This document shows positions 40,803 through 50,414 of a DNA stretch of 57,341 nt, one piece after another. The translations under genes and the position numbers were made by a program. Each line of letters opens with the position of its first letter. The stretch's first letter is position 1. The stretch covers positions 1 to 57,341 of the forward strand of contig DUNA01000067.1 of assembly GCA_012839605.1 (NCBI GenBank), in the 5' to 3' direction. The stretch is from Bacteroidales bacterium (GTDB lineage Bacteria > Bacteroidota > Bacteroidia > Bacteroidales > UBA932). Below the pieces are notes generated by a model. It worked only from the letters and a program-made list of their open reading frames with translations. It searched no databases and was not told the origin of the DNA.

Positions 40803-41462
40803 ATGAACAAGGAGCAGATTAGGGAAACCATTGCGCGTCGCGCAGCCAAAGAATTAAAAAAGGGAGACGTAGTCAATTTGGGCATAGGATTGCCTACACA
40901 AGTACTCCGGTACATCCCTTCTGAAATCAAAGTAACCATGCAATCTGAAAACGGTTGTTTAGGTATGGGAAACCCACCTGAAGAAGGCCAAGAAAACCCG
41001 GACTTGATAGATGCAGGAGGGGGACACATTACGCTTAAAGAAGGGGCTGCCTGCTTTGACACGGCTACTTCTTTCAGTATTATTCGTGGCGGCCATGTGG
41101 ACATCACCATGCTCGGTTCGCTTCAAGTAGACGAGAAAGGAAATATTGCCAACTGGTCTATTCCCGGCAAATTGACTCCGGGTATGGGAGGGGCAATGGA
41201 TTTGATTGTGGGAGCAAAAAAAGTAATCGTGACTATGGAGCATACTGCAAGGGGCAATCACAAGATTTTGGAAACTTGTACATTGCCTTTGACTGCACAA
41301 GGTCAGGTTGACCGCATTATTACAGAAATGGGAGTTATGGATGTAACGTCGGAAGGTTTGGTTCTCAGAGAAATCAACAATATCTTTACGTTTGAACAAG
41401 TCCAGGCAGCCACCGGTTGCACATTGATTCCCGCAGAAGATTTGAAACCTATGAACGATTAA
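40803..41462 (+). CDS. atoA: Acetoacetate/butyrate CoA-transferase, beta subunit (AtoA type)
   Basis: 219 residues. VNLGIGLPTQV (24-34) and SENGCLGMG (48-56), whose Glu (E49) is the residue that carries CoA, identify the beta subunit; GGHVDITMLGSLQVDEKGNIANW continues the family pattern. It works with the alpha subunit at 30962. The 24-bp gap to kamE is one of the larger ones in the operon, so some differential expression is possible. Confidence 0.94.
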   Translation: MNKEQIRETIARRAAKELKKGDVVNLGIGLPTQVLRYIPSEIKVTMQSENGCLGMGNPPEEGQENPDLIDAGGGHITLKEGAACFDTATSFSIIRGGHVDITMLGSLQVDEKGNIANWSIPGKLTPGMGGAMDLIVGAKKVIVTMEHTARGNHKILETCTLPLTAQGQVDRIITEMGVMDVTSEGLVLREINNIFTFEQVQAATGCTLIPAEDLKPMND

Positions 41463-41474
41463 AAATAAAGATAT

Positions 41475-42677
41475 ATGGAAAAAGTATACATTGTAGCAGC
41501 TAAACGTACCGCTATTGGTAAAATGTTGGGTTCCTTTTCAGGAGTAACACCTGTACATATGGCAACCCAAGTCATGAAAAACATTCTGGAAGAAACGAAA
41601 ATAGATCCGGCCCGTATTGACGAAGTCATTGTGGGCAACATATTGATGGCCGGTCAAAAACAAGGAATTGCCCGTCAAGCGGCCGTTCACGCCGGTATTC
41701 CCCATCACGTGCCGGCTTACGGGGTAAACATGATTTGCGGCAGCGGCATGAAATCCATTATAAACGGATACCAATCCATTTTGAGTGGTCACGCTTCTTT
41801 GATTCTGGCCGGAGGTGTTGAGAACATGACAGATGCCGGGTTCATTATGCAAGGCATCAGACAAGGTATCAAAATGGGTGATTTCAAAGCCATTGACCAT
41901 ATGGTGTACGATGGCCTTACAGATGCTTTTGAAGGATACCACATGGGTATCACAGCAGAAAATATTGCTGAAAAATACAACATCAGCAGAGAAGCCCAAG
42001 ATGCATTTGCTTATGAGTCTCAGCAAAAAGCCATTCAGGCTATTGATTCGGGCAAATTCAAAGACGAAATTGTACCTCTGGAAATTGCACGCAGAAGAGA
42101 CTCGTTTGTGTTTGATACGGATGAATATCCCAACAGGACCACAACACAGGAAAAAATGGCCGGTTTAAGACCTGCGTTTAAAAGAGACGGAAGCGTAACG
42201 GCAGCCAATTCGTCCGGTATCAACGACGGAGCATCTTTTGTGTTGTTGGCTTCTGAAACAGCAGTCAAAGAAATGGGATTGACACCTTTGGTGGAAATAG
42301 TTTCTGTAGGACAAGCCGGAGTAGATCCTGCTTATATGGGCATGGGACCTGTCCCGGCAGTAGACAAAGCACTGAAAAAAGCCGGAATGGAATTGAAGCA
42401 GATGGATTTGGTAGAGTTAAACGAGGCTTTTGCAGCTCAGTCGCTCGGAGTCATCCACGAACTGAAAGAACAGCACGGTGTGGATGATGAGTGGTTTAAA
42501 ACGTACTGCAATGTCAACGGAGGAGCCATAGCCTTGGGTCACCCCATTGGTGCTTCCGGAAACCGTATTACCGTTACACTCATACATGAGATGAAACGCA
42601 GAGACGCCAAGTATGGATTGGCTTCTCTCTGTATAGGTGGGGGAATGGGTACAGCCCTAATCCTCAAAAACAGTTAG
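41475..42677 (+). CDS. Acetyl-CoA C-acetyltransferase (thiolase)
   Basis: 400 residues. Catalytic C88 in MICGSGMKS, the active-site His in GHPIGASGNR and the second Cys in LCIGGGMG. Thiolase cleaves acetoacetyl-CoA to two acetyl-CoA or runs in reverse. In this operon the proposed transaminase and the CoA transferase both deliver acetoacetyl-CoA, so cleavage to acetyl-CoA is the likely direction, also restoring the acetyl-CoA that Kce uses. Confidence 0.94.
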   Translation: MEKVYIVAAKRTAIGKMLGSFSGVTPVHMATQVMKNILEETKIDPARIDEVIVGNILMAGQKQGIARQAAVHAGIPHHVPAYGVNMICGSGMKSIINGYQSILSGHASLILAGGVENMTDAGFIMQGIRQGIKMGDFKAIDHMVYDGLTDAFEGYHMGITAENIAEKYNISREAQDAFAYESQQKAIQAIDSGKFKDEIVPLEIARRRDSFVFDTDEYPNRTTTQEKMAGLRPAFKRDGSVTAANSSGINDGASFVLLASETAVKEMGLTPLVEIVSVGQAGVDPAYMGMGPVPAVDKALKKAGMELKQMDLVELNEAFAAQSLGVIHELKEQHGVDDEWFKTYCNVNGGAIALGHPIGASGNRITVTLIHEMKRRDAKYGLASLCIGGGMGTALILKNS

Positions 42678-42703
42678 TTAATTACTAAGTAATACTTACG
42701 CTT

Positions 42704-44350
42704 ATGAAAACGCATTACCTTGAGTATATACGTGATAGTATGGTCAAGGCATGGGATTCTCCAGCCATGACCAACTACAAAAAGAATTCGTATACGTACG
42801 GTCAAATAGCCAAGAACATAGCCGGCTATCATATTTTGTTTGAAATACTGGGGTTGAAAAAGGGGGACAAAGTAGCTCTTTGCGGTCCCAACAGTGCAGA
42901 GTGGGGAATTGCTTTTTTGGGAGTCACAAGTTACGGTGCCGTAGCTGTTCCATTACTCAATGACTTTTTACCCGATAGCATCATGTCTCTGACGGACCAT
43001 TCAGAAGCTCGTGTTCTGTTTATCAGCAACGAACTGTTGAGTAAGGTAGACATATCTTCCATGCCGTTGCTGGAATTGGTTGTAAGTTTGGAAGACAGCC
43101 AAATTGTATTTTCTAAACAACCTCAATTGGTTGAAGAATTCAAAAATTTGGAGCAGTTGTTTAAGCAAAGGTATCCGGATGGTTTTGGTCCCGAGCACAT
43201 AGATTATCCCATAGATAATTTGGACGAATTGGCGTTAATCAATTATACGTCAGGAACTACAAGCGCTCCTAAAGGGGTCATGTTGACAAACAGAAACATC
43301 TCATCCAATATTCAGTTTGGTCAGAGTGAAATCCCTAACGGACCGGGGGATACGTTGGTATCTATGTTGCCTATGGCCCATATGTACGGAATGGCCTTTG
43401 AATTTTTATACCAATTGGCCGGAGGAACACAAGTCTTCTTCTTAGGCAAAGTGCCGTCTCCAAAAGTACTTTTGAATGCCTTGGCAGAGGTCAAACCGTA
43501 CATGCTGATTACCGTGCCTCTTGTAGTGGAGAAAATATTCAAGAGCTCTGTATTTCCTACTGTAGAGAAACCTGTGATAAAAGCCATTTTGAAAGTGCCC
43601 GGTTTGGCGTCCATACTGTATAAACAAATAAGGAAGAAATTGTTGCATGCCTTTGGCGGCAACATCAGAACCTTGATTATTGGAGGAGCCGCCATCAATC
43701 AGGAAGTGGAAGATTTGATGAAACTCGTCAAGTTACCGTATACCGTAGGGTATGGAATGACGGAATGCGCGCCTCTGCTTTCTTATGAAGACGCTTCTAA
43801 GTTTGTAAAAAATTCGTGTGGAAAACCCGTTCATCGCATGTCTCTCAGGGTAGACTCTCCCGATCCTATGAACGTTGTAGGAGAGCTGCAGGCACGTGGT
43901 GACAATGTGATGTTGGGGTATTACAAAAACCCGGAAGCAACGGATGCCACTTTTACAAAAGACGGTTGGCTGAGAACGGGAGACTTGGGCTTGATAGATA
44001 AAGACAACAACGTCTTCATTAAAGGGCGTAGCAAAAACTTGATAGTAGGTGCCAGTGGTCAGAACATTTATCCGGAAGAAATTGAGGATAAGCTCAATAA
44101 CCAGCCCTACGTGATTGAATCCATAGTGGTGGAAAGAGACAAAAAACTGGTAGCTTTGGTCTTCCCGGATTACGATAGGGTATCACAGGAATCTTTAGAT
44201 TCTATGGGATTAGCACAATTGATGGAAGAAAACAGGATGAAATTGAACATGTTGCTTCCCGTTTTCAGCAGAATTACAAAAATTGAAATACAGAACCAAG
44301 AGTTTGAAAAGACTCCCAAACGCAGCATCAAGCGGTTTTTGTATAAGTGA
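42704..44350 (+). CDS. AMP-forming acyl-CoA synthetase
   Basis: 548 residues. ANL superfamily motifs: the AMP-binding INYTSGTTSAPKGVMLTNRN (near 178-197), VGYGMTECAPLLS, WLRTGDLGLIDKDNNVFIKGR and KTPKRSIKRFL with the catalytic C-terminal Lys. It resembles long-chain fatty-acid ligases (FadD15/Acs group), but the substrate cannot be read. As the last gene of the lysine operon, 26 bp after thiolase, it may activate an organic acid from the pathway, or be a passenger. It ends 2 bp from queH on the other strand. Confidence 0.85.
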   Translation: MKTHYLEYIRDSMVKAWDSPAMTNYKKNSYTYGQIAKNIAGYHILFEILGLKKGDKVALCGPNSAEWGIAFLGVTSYGAVAVPLLNDFLPDSIMSLTDHSEARVLFISNELLSKVDISSMPLLELVVSLEDSQIVFSKQPQLVEEFKNLEQLFKQRYPDGFGPEHIDYPIDNLDELALINYTSGTTSAPKGVMLTNRNISSNIQFGQSEIPNGPGDTLVSMLPMAHMYGMAFEFLYQLAGGTQVFFLGKVPSPKVLLNALAEVKPYMLITVPLVVEKIFKSSVFPTVEKPVIKAILKVPGLASILYKQIRKKLLHAFGGNIRTLIIGGAAINQEVEDLMKLVKLPYTVGYGMTECAPLLSYEDASKFVKNSCGKPVHRMSLRVDSPDPMNVVGELQARGDNVMLGYYKNPEATDATFTKDGWLRTGDLGLIDKDNNVFIKGRSKNLIVGASGQNIYPEEIEDKLNNQPYVIESIVVERDKKLVALVFPDYDRVSQESLDSMGLAQLMEENRMKLNMLLPVFSRITKIEIQNQEFEKTPKRSIKRFLYK

Positions 44351-44352
44351 TT

Positions 44353-44904
44353 TTACATAGAATACTTGCAGCCGCAATACGTTTGCCTGTATAAATGGTA
44401 TTCTTTGGAAATGTCTATAGAGCGACGGAATCCGTCGCTCTTTTTAAAATCAGAGGGCAGGTAAGAAATGCCTCCTATGTGCTGAGCAATCTCTTTTCCC
44501 AAGGTGTTGATCAACGTTGCATTTTTGTGAGGGCTGAGCGTTAATGTGGTACAGAAAAAATCGAAACCGTTGGTTTTTGCATAAAGAGCCGTTTCCGTTA
44601 ACCTGTCTTGAAAACACAAGCGGCATCTTTTTCCTCCTTCCGGTTCGTTTTCCAATCCTTGGATAAGGTCTGAAAAAAAATCTGTTCGTTGTGTTTTCTC
44701 TATGAAAAGAACTTGGTTACCAAAGGCTTCCAAAAGGTATCTTTCTGTTTCGTTTTTTCTTTTCACATATTCTGCATGTGGGTATATGCCGGGGTTGTAG
44801 AAAAACACCGATACTTTGTAGTCACGAATAAGACGCTCCAAGGCCGTTGTGGCACAAGGACCGCAGCACGCATGAAGCAACAAATGAGGTCTGTTGTTTT
44901 CCAT
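44353..44904 (-). CDS. queH: Epoxyqueuosine reductase QueH
   Basis: 183 residues. The N-terminal HACCGPC (11-17), a middle RCRLCF pair and the C-terminal YCGCKYS are the cysteine sets of the QueH (DUF208) family, which binds a [4Fe-4S] cluster and a second iron. It reduces epoxyqueuosine in tRNA to queuosine, the step after QueA. It is the oxygen-sensitive alternative to the B12 enzyme QueG, suiting an anaerobe. Promoter box at 44919-44926, 14 nt before the ATG. Confidence 0.92.
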   Translation of the reverse strand: MENNRPHLLLHACCGPCATTALERLIRDYKVSVFFYNPGIYPHAEYVKRKNETERYLLEAFGNQVLFIEKTQRTDFFSDLIQGLENEPEGGKRCRLCFQDRLTETALYAKTNGFDFFCTTLTLSPHKNATLINTLGKEIAQHIGGISYLPSDFKKSDGFRRSIDISKEYHLYRQTYCGCKYSM

Positions 44905-44918
44905 AGACTAAGTAGGTG

Positions 44919-44945
44919 CAAATATACTATTTTTGATTACTTTTG
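44919..44945. promoter_or_regulatory. Divergent TAnnTTTG boxes for queH and the RND operon
   Basis: Minus strand TATATTTG (44919-44926) is 14 nt before the queH ATG. Plus strand TACTTTTG (44938-44945) is 20 nt before the adaptor ATG at 44966. Confidence 0.6.
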
Positions 44946-44965
44946 CATAGATAAAATGGTTACTA

Positions 44966-46015
44966 ATGAAATCAAATACAATTCAGAATGTTCTGATTAT
45001 TTCTTGTTTGTTCCTACTCGTTACATCATGTAAATTTTCACAGACTCAGAGCAAGTCTGTTTCAAATCCGGTAAAAACATCCGTTTATACTGTTTCTGAA
45101 AACAGTATCATTCCTGAAAGAACGTATGTTGGTGTAGTGGAAGAAGGCAATAAAGCATTCTTAAGTTTTCCGTCGCCGGGGAAAATTAAGAACGTGTACG
45201 TTACCGTAGGACAATCTGTAGAAGAAGGCCAAATCTTGGCAGCTCTGGAATCAGAAACATGGCAGCAAATGCATGCATCGGCTCTGGCTACTCTGCATCA
45301 GGCAGAAGATGCTTGGGAACGATTGACTTTGTTGTACGAATCAGGTAGTTTGCCGGAGATACAATACGTTGAGATGCAAACAAAACTGGAACAAGCCAAA
45401 GCAGCAGAAAAGATTGCGGCACGTGCTTTGGCGGAAACAGAATTGCGTGCGCCTATGGCAGGTGTGGTAGGAAAAAGAAATGTGGAACAAGGCATGAACG
45501 TATTGCCCGATCAGCCTGTCATAACGTTACTTAATACAGAAAGGCCCGTTATCAAAATACATGTTCCGGAAAGTGAAATGTTTGATACAAAAGTAGGTCA
45601 ATCGGCCCGTATTTTTGTTGGAGCGTTAAAATCTTCGGAAATTTCAGGGAAAATCACTGAAAAGGGAGTACAAGCACATCCTTATACACATGGTTACGAT
45701 GTTAAGATTGCTCCGGACAGCCATATCGTCGGTTTGCTTCCCGGTATGGTATGTAAAGTGTATGTAAGAAATTTACCGGAAGAGAATGCCCTTATTATTC
45801 CTGTTCGCGCCATTATTCCCGAACCTTTTAATAAAGGCCATTTTGTATGGGTACTTGATGAAGAAAACAGAGCGCAAAAGAGAACCGTACGTCCGGGAAC
45901 CCTCGTTAGGGGAGGTATTACAATCTTGGAAGGATTGGTGCCGGAAGACAGGGTCATTGAAGAAGGATATCAGAGAGTTACAGTAAATTCTAAGGTAGAA
46001 GTTATCAATGAGTAA
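44966..46015 (+). CDS. RND efflux periplasmic adaptor lipoprotein
   Basis: 349 residues. Lipoprotein signal ending TSC (about residue 21). Membrane-fusion-protein pattern: beta-barrel/lipoyl half SPGKIKNVYVTVGQSVEEGQ, a helical hairpin (about 85-145, EAKAAEKIAARAL-like) and the second lipoyl half ELRAPMAGVVGKRNVEQGM. It links the inner-membrane pump and the outer-membrane channel. It overlaps the permease gene by 8 bp. Confidence 0.92.
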   Translation: MKSNTIQNVLIISCLFLLVTSCKFSQTQSKSVSNPVKTSVYTVSENSIIPERTYVGVVEEGNKAFLSFPSPGKIKNVYVTVGQSVEEGQILAALESETWQQMHASALATLHQAEDAWERLTLLYESGSLPEIQYVEMQTKLEQAKAAEKIAARALAETELRAPMAGVVGKRNVEQGMNVLPDQPVITLLNTERPVIKIHVPESEMFDTKVGQSARIFVGALKSSEISGKITEKGVQAHPYTHGYDVKIAPDSHIVGLLPGMVCKVYVRNLPEENALIIPVRAIIPEPFNKGHFVWVLDEENRAQKRTVRPGTLVRGGITILEGLVPEDRVIEEGYQRVTVNSKVEVINE

Positions 46016-49000
46016 GAAGAAAAGAGGCGTTGTCGAATGGGCAATGCACCACCACAAAATTGTCTTGCTACTTGTAGTTTTTCTGGTAGGACTGGGTATT
46101 TACGCTTTGCCCAAAATGCCCAAAAAAGAATATCCGGACTTTACCATCCGCAATGCTCTTGTTTTAGGTATATATCCCGGTGCTTCTACGGAACAAGTGG
46201 ATGAACAACTTACCGTACCTCTTGAACAATATCTGTTAAGCTACAGAGGAGTCAACAGAAAAAAAACGTATTCGTTGACTAGAAACGGACTCGTATATTT
46301 TGTCATGGAATTGGACGAGAGCGAAACGTCTCCCCGTGATTTTTATGCAAACTTAAGAATCGACCTAGAGGAATTTAAGATGCACTTGCCGTCCGGCGTA
46401 TTACCTCTTATGGTGATTAGCGAATTTGGAGAAACGTCTGCCATTCTGATTACTCTGGAGAGCGAATCGTTGTCGTATAAAGCCTTGGAAGAGGAACTTG
46501 GCAAGTTGGAGCGAAACTTGCGTACCCTGCCCATCGTCACAAATATAAAAAGCTACGGACATCAAAGAGAACAGTTGAGCTTGTACCTTGATAAAGACAA
46601 GTTGGCTGCTTATTCGCTTAATTTACAGCAAATCATGACACAACTCTCCTCAGGAGGGTTTGTAACGTTTGCAGGTGCGTTAGACTTATCAAGCGGATTG
46701 ATTCCCATACACTTGAACAACTCTTATGCAAGTGAGCACGAAATCATGGAGCAACCTCTTTATTTTGATGATTCAGGCCATGTATTGCGTGTCAAAGATT
46801 TGGGACATATTATTCGAGAATATCCGGAACCGGAGAGTTACATTACAAACAACGGTAGAAAATGTTTGCTCCTTTCACTGGAGATGTCGTATGGTCACAA
46901 TATGGTGGAGTTGGGCAAACAAGTGGATGTGGTGTTGAAAGACTTCCAGAACGATTTGCCGGATGATGTACATATTTACAGGATTACAGACGAACCACGC
47001 ATAGTTTCAGACTCTGTGTATTCTTTCCTGAAAGACATGCTCATATCTGTTCTTGCTGTCATTGCTGTCATGATGATTATGTTGCCCATGCGGGTGGCGT
47101 CTGTGGCGGCTACGTCCATTCCCATTACCATTTTTATTTCCATAGGAATACTCTATGTGTTGGGCTTTGAAATCAACACGGTAACATTGGCTTCTTTGTT
47201 GGTAGTTCTGGGAATGGTAGTGGATGACAGCATTGTGGTTATTGATAATTATTTGAATTATCTGGACCACGGAATGAGCAGATGGAAAGCCTCTATTACA
47301 GCGGCCAATTCGTATTTCAGGTCCATTTTCTCTGCTACTTTGGCCATTGGCATTACCTTTTTTCCCTTCTTGGTTGCTTTGCCGGAAGAGTTTTCGGAAT
47401 TTATTTTTATGGCTCCGTGGGCCATCTTTATATCGTTGATGGTGTCTATGGGGGTAGCTATGCTATACATACCTTACTTCCAATACTTCACCATAAGGAA
47501 AGGCATTCAACAAGTAGTTGAAAAGCAAAGACAAAAGAGTAAGAAAGGGATTTCCCTATTGGAACTGTTTGGTGTTTTTTATGAAAAAACGTTACAAAAG
47601 GCTTTTAAGCACCCTGTACTAGTCATAGTTGTAATCATTTTGTTCTTAGTCTTACCGTATTTTGTCTATCTGTTGCTGCCTAAACGATTGATGCCTATGG
47701 CAGAAAGGAATCAATTTGTAATAGAATTGTACCTTCCGTATGGGTCTTCGTTGAAAGAAACAGAAAAAGTGGCAGATTCCTTGCGCAATATGATTCAAGA
47801 AGACGATAGGGTATTGGCGGTTACTTCCTTTCTGGGAACAACGGCTCCCAGGTTTCAAGCTTCTTATGCACCGCAAATTCCGGGACCTCATTTTGGGCAA
47901 TTCATCATCAATACGCCGTCTCATAAAGTTACAGAAGAACTTGTCAAAGAGTATCAAAAGAAGTACATACATTACTTCCCGGATACGTATGTACGGGTGC
48001 GTCAATTGGACTACTCCATGTTTATGGAAAGCGAGGTAGAGGTACGACTGGTTGGAGAAGACAAGCCTGCACTCATACACCTTGCAGATTCGCTTATGCC
48101 GCACCTGTCAAAAGTAAAATACGTGGCCCATGTACGTTCAGATTTTGGAGGGTACACATACGGCTTGAACTTGAAAACAGATCCCGTACAGGCGGCACGC
48201 GTAGGAATGAATCCCGCTCTGTTGTCCTTGAACTTGGCTTCCCGATTTTCAGGTGTACCCGTCACGTCTGTCATTCAAAACGGAGAAGCGACTCCTGTAG
48301 TCATGTATATAGAAGGGGAAGGAGGAGCTATTGAACCGGAAGCGTTAGGTGACGAATATTTTCACGGTATGATTCCGGGTACCGGGATACCTCTCAGACA
48401 AATTGCACACTTGGAACCGGAATGGAACATTGCTCAGATAGTACGTAGAAACGGAATGCCCACCCTTACGCTCTTAATGGACTTGGAATACGGCAAAATT
48501 TATACAGACGTATTTCCTCAAGTCAAAGAAATTATGGAGAACACGCAGATGCCGGATGGTATCTACTACGAACATGCGGGAACATATGGTGCAGACAAAG
48601 ACATGATGCCGCATATCATGCACGGTGTTTTTATAGCTGTCTTGCTGATATTTCTCATTTTGTTGTTCCACTTTAAAAAGGTGTCGCTAACCATCATAGT
48701 CATGGCTTCTACGGCATTAAGTCTGTTGGGAGCCTTCGTAGGAACTTGGATTATGGGTATTCCTGTTAGCTTAACAACGTTTTTGGGCGTAGTTACGTTA
48801 ATAGGTTTGGTAGTGAGAAACGGCATCATAATGTTTGATTATGCGGAATTACTAAGGGCCGGAGGCTATTCTGTCAAAGAAGCTTCATTTCTGGCCGGAT
48901 CCCGTCGGATAAGACCTATTTTTCAGACGTCTTCTTCCACAGCAGTTGCCGTTATACCCATGTTGATTACAAAGGATTCTCTGTGGGCTCCTATGGCGGC

Positions 49001-49136
49001 TACCATCTTCTTTGGAGTCTTTACTTCTATGTTTTTCGTTTCTTTATTTATGCCTGTTATTTATTGGCTCGTATACAAAAAACAAGACAGAGCAGGGAAA
49101 AAGATTAAAGAACACAAAAAATCTTTGTTGCCATGA
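46008..49136 (+). CDS. RND efflux permease (AcrB family)
   Basis: 1042 residues and about twelve membrane segments with two large periplasmic loops. YPDFTIRNALVLGIYPGASTEQVDEQ near the start is the porter-domain signature. TM4 has the proton-relay Asp pair in GMVVDDSIVVIDNYL. TM10 reads LIGLVVRNGIIMFDYAELL, with Arg where AcrB has the relay Lys, as in many non-AcrB members. It pumps drugs, bile acids or similar molecules out. Substrate not predictable. It overlaps the TolC-like gene by ATGA. Confidence 0.94.
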   Translation: MSKKKRGVVEWAMHHHKIVLLLVVFLVGLGIYALPKMPKKEYPDFTIRNALVLGIYPGASTEQVDEQLTVPLEQYLLSYRGVNRKKTYSLTRNGLVYFVMELDESETSPRDFYANLRIDLEEFKMHLPSGVLPLMVISEFGETSAILITLESESLSYKALEEELGKLERNLRTLPIVTNIKSYGHQREQLSLYLDKDKLAAYSLNLQQIMTQLSSGGFVTFAGALDLSSGLIPIHLNNSYASEHEIMEQPLYFDDSGHVLRVKDLGHIIREYPEPESYITNNGRKCLLLSLEMSYGHNMVELGKQVDVVLKDFQNDLPDDVHIYRITDEPRIVSDSVYSFLKDMLISVLAVIAVMMIMLPMRVASVAATSIPITIFISIGILYVLGFEINTVTLASLLVVLGMVVDDSIVVIDNYLNYLDHGMSRWKASITAANSYFRSIFSATLAIGITFFPFLVALPEEFSEFIFMAPWAIFISLMVSMGVAMLYIPYFQYFTIRKGIQQVVEKQRQKSKKGISLLELFGVFYEKTLQKAFKHPVLVIVVIILFLVLPYFVYLLLPKRLMPMAERNQFVIELYLPYGSSLKETEKVADSLRNMIQEDDRVLAVTSFLGTTAPRFQASYAPQIPGPHFGQFIINTPSHKVTEELVKEYQKKYIHYFPDTYVRVRQLDYSMFMESEVEVRLVGEDKPALIHLADSLMPHLSKVKYVAHVRSDFGGYTYGLNLKTDPVQAARVGMNPALLSLNLASRFSGVPVTSVIQNGEATPVVMYIEGEGGAIEPEALGDEYFHGMIPGTGIPLRQIAHLEPEWNIAQIVRRNGMPTLTLLMDLEYGKIYTDVFPQVKEIMENTQMPDGIYYEHAGTYGADKDMMPHIMHGVFIAVLLIFLILLFHFKKVSLTIIVMASTALSLLGAFVGTWIMGIPVSLTTFLGVVTLIGLVVRNGIIMFDYAELLRAGGYSVKEASFLAGSRRIRPIFQTSSSTAVAVIPMLITKDSLWAPMAATIFFGVFTSMFFVSLFMPVIYWLVYKKQDRAGKKIKEHKKSLLP

Positions 49137-50413
49137 GAAAATTCTTATACATGCTTCTTCTTTTTTGTTTTCCGTTTGCTCCATTTTTGTCAGCACAACC
49201 TTATACTTTGGAAGATTGTAAGCAAATGGCGCTTGAACACAATGCCCGTTTAAAAGAAAAGCAATTGGATCAAGAAGTGGCACAATTGATGAGAAAGGAA
49301 GCACTCTCATATTTTCTTCCAAACGTATCTCTTGCCGGAATGGGGTTTCAGGCAGCTGCTCCTATTATGGAAATTGATATGGGTATGTTGGGCAATATGG
49401 CTATGTACGAAAAGGGCGTTTTTGCCGGAGCCGTGTTGTTTCAACCTGTCTTTATGGGAGGGAAGTTGCTATATGCAAACAAATTAGCCAATACCGGTAT
49501 TCAAGCAGCCGGCTTGTTTACTGCCATGATGAAAGAAGAAATATTGGCAGAAACAGTCGAATATTATTGGTTGCTGTATTCGTTATATGAAAAAAGAAAT
49601 ACGGTTCATGCCATGAGCCGGTTGCTGGATACGTTATCAAAGGATGTGGAACAAGCCAACAAAGCCGGAGTGTTGAACAAAAATGAAGTCCTTAAGGTTC
49701 GTATACAGAAAAACACATTGGAGAGCAAAAGCGTTGAATTGGAAAACGGCATTTTTTTGGCAACTATGGCTCTAGCACGCCAAATGGGAATTCAAGTGGA
49801 TGATTTGGAGCAGTTTGAAGTTCAGTATCCGTTAGATCTTCCCATAACAGATCCTATGGAATTGTATGTGGAACCGGCTTCTGTAATCCATCAAAGAACA
49901 GAATATAAACTCCTGACGTTGGGTGAAAACGCGGCTGCTTTGCAACGCAAAGTGGAAACGTCTTCTTACCTGCCTAAAGTGGGAGTAGGTGCGATGTATT
50001 ATTATGAAAATTTTTTGGCTAAGGACAAATGGAACGGTGTGGTAATGGCAGGTATCCAGGTTCCTATTACGGATTGGTACAGAGGTTCTCTGGCTATAAA
50101 ACAAAAAAGAATTGCAGAACAACAAGCGCGCCTGACTAAAGAAGACGGCCAACAGCAGTTGCTTATGCAAATCCAGCAAGCATGGGGAACGCTGTTGGAG
50201 TCCTATCAAAAATACATGTTGGCAGAAATGGCTCTTGACTCTTCTCAAGAAAATGCCCGTTTGAATGAAGATTACTTTAACGCAGGCACTGTAAACCTTA
50301 CGGAATTGTTGCTGGCAAGAGGTCTTTTGCAAGAAAGCAGGGATAAAAGAATAGACGCCATCAAGGATTACCAGTTGGCTAAAAGCACGTACTTGCAAGT
50401 AACCGGTCGGTAG
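49133..50413 (+). CDS. TolC-family outer-membrane efflux protein
   Basis: 426 residues with a signal peptide (about 1-20, ending LSAQ). YTLEDCKQMALEHNARLKEKQLD opens the first of two OEP repeats; the second closes with ARLNEDYFNAGTVNLTELLLARGLLQESRDKRIDA. Long amphipathic helices and short strands fit the TolC barrel and tunnel. Third part of the tripartite pump. Ends 1 bp before a convergent gene with no terminator hairpin seen. Confidence 0.93.
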   Translation: MRKFLYMLLLFCFPFAPFLSAQPYTLEDCKQMALEHNARLKEKQLDQEVAQLMRKEALSYFLPNVSLAGMGFQAAAPIMEIDMGMLGNMAMYEKGVFAGAVLFQPVFMGGKLLYANKLANTGIQAAGLFTAMMKEEILAETVEYYWLLYSLYEKRNTVHAMSRLLDTLSKDVEQANKAGVLNKNEVLKVRIQKNTLESKSVELENGIFLATMALARQMGIQVDDLEQFEVQYPLDLPITDPMELYVEPASVIHQRTEYKLLTLGENAAALQRKVETSSYLPKVGVGAMYYYENFLAKDKWNGVVMAGIQVPITDWYRGSLAIKQKRIAEQQARLTKEDGQQQLLMQIQQAWGTLLESYQKYMLAEMALDSSQENARLNEDYFNAGTVNLTELLLARGLLQESRDKRIDAIKDYQLAKSTYLQVTGR

Positions 50414-50414
50414 C

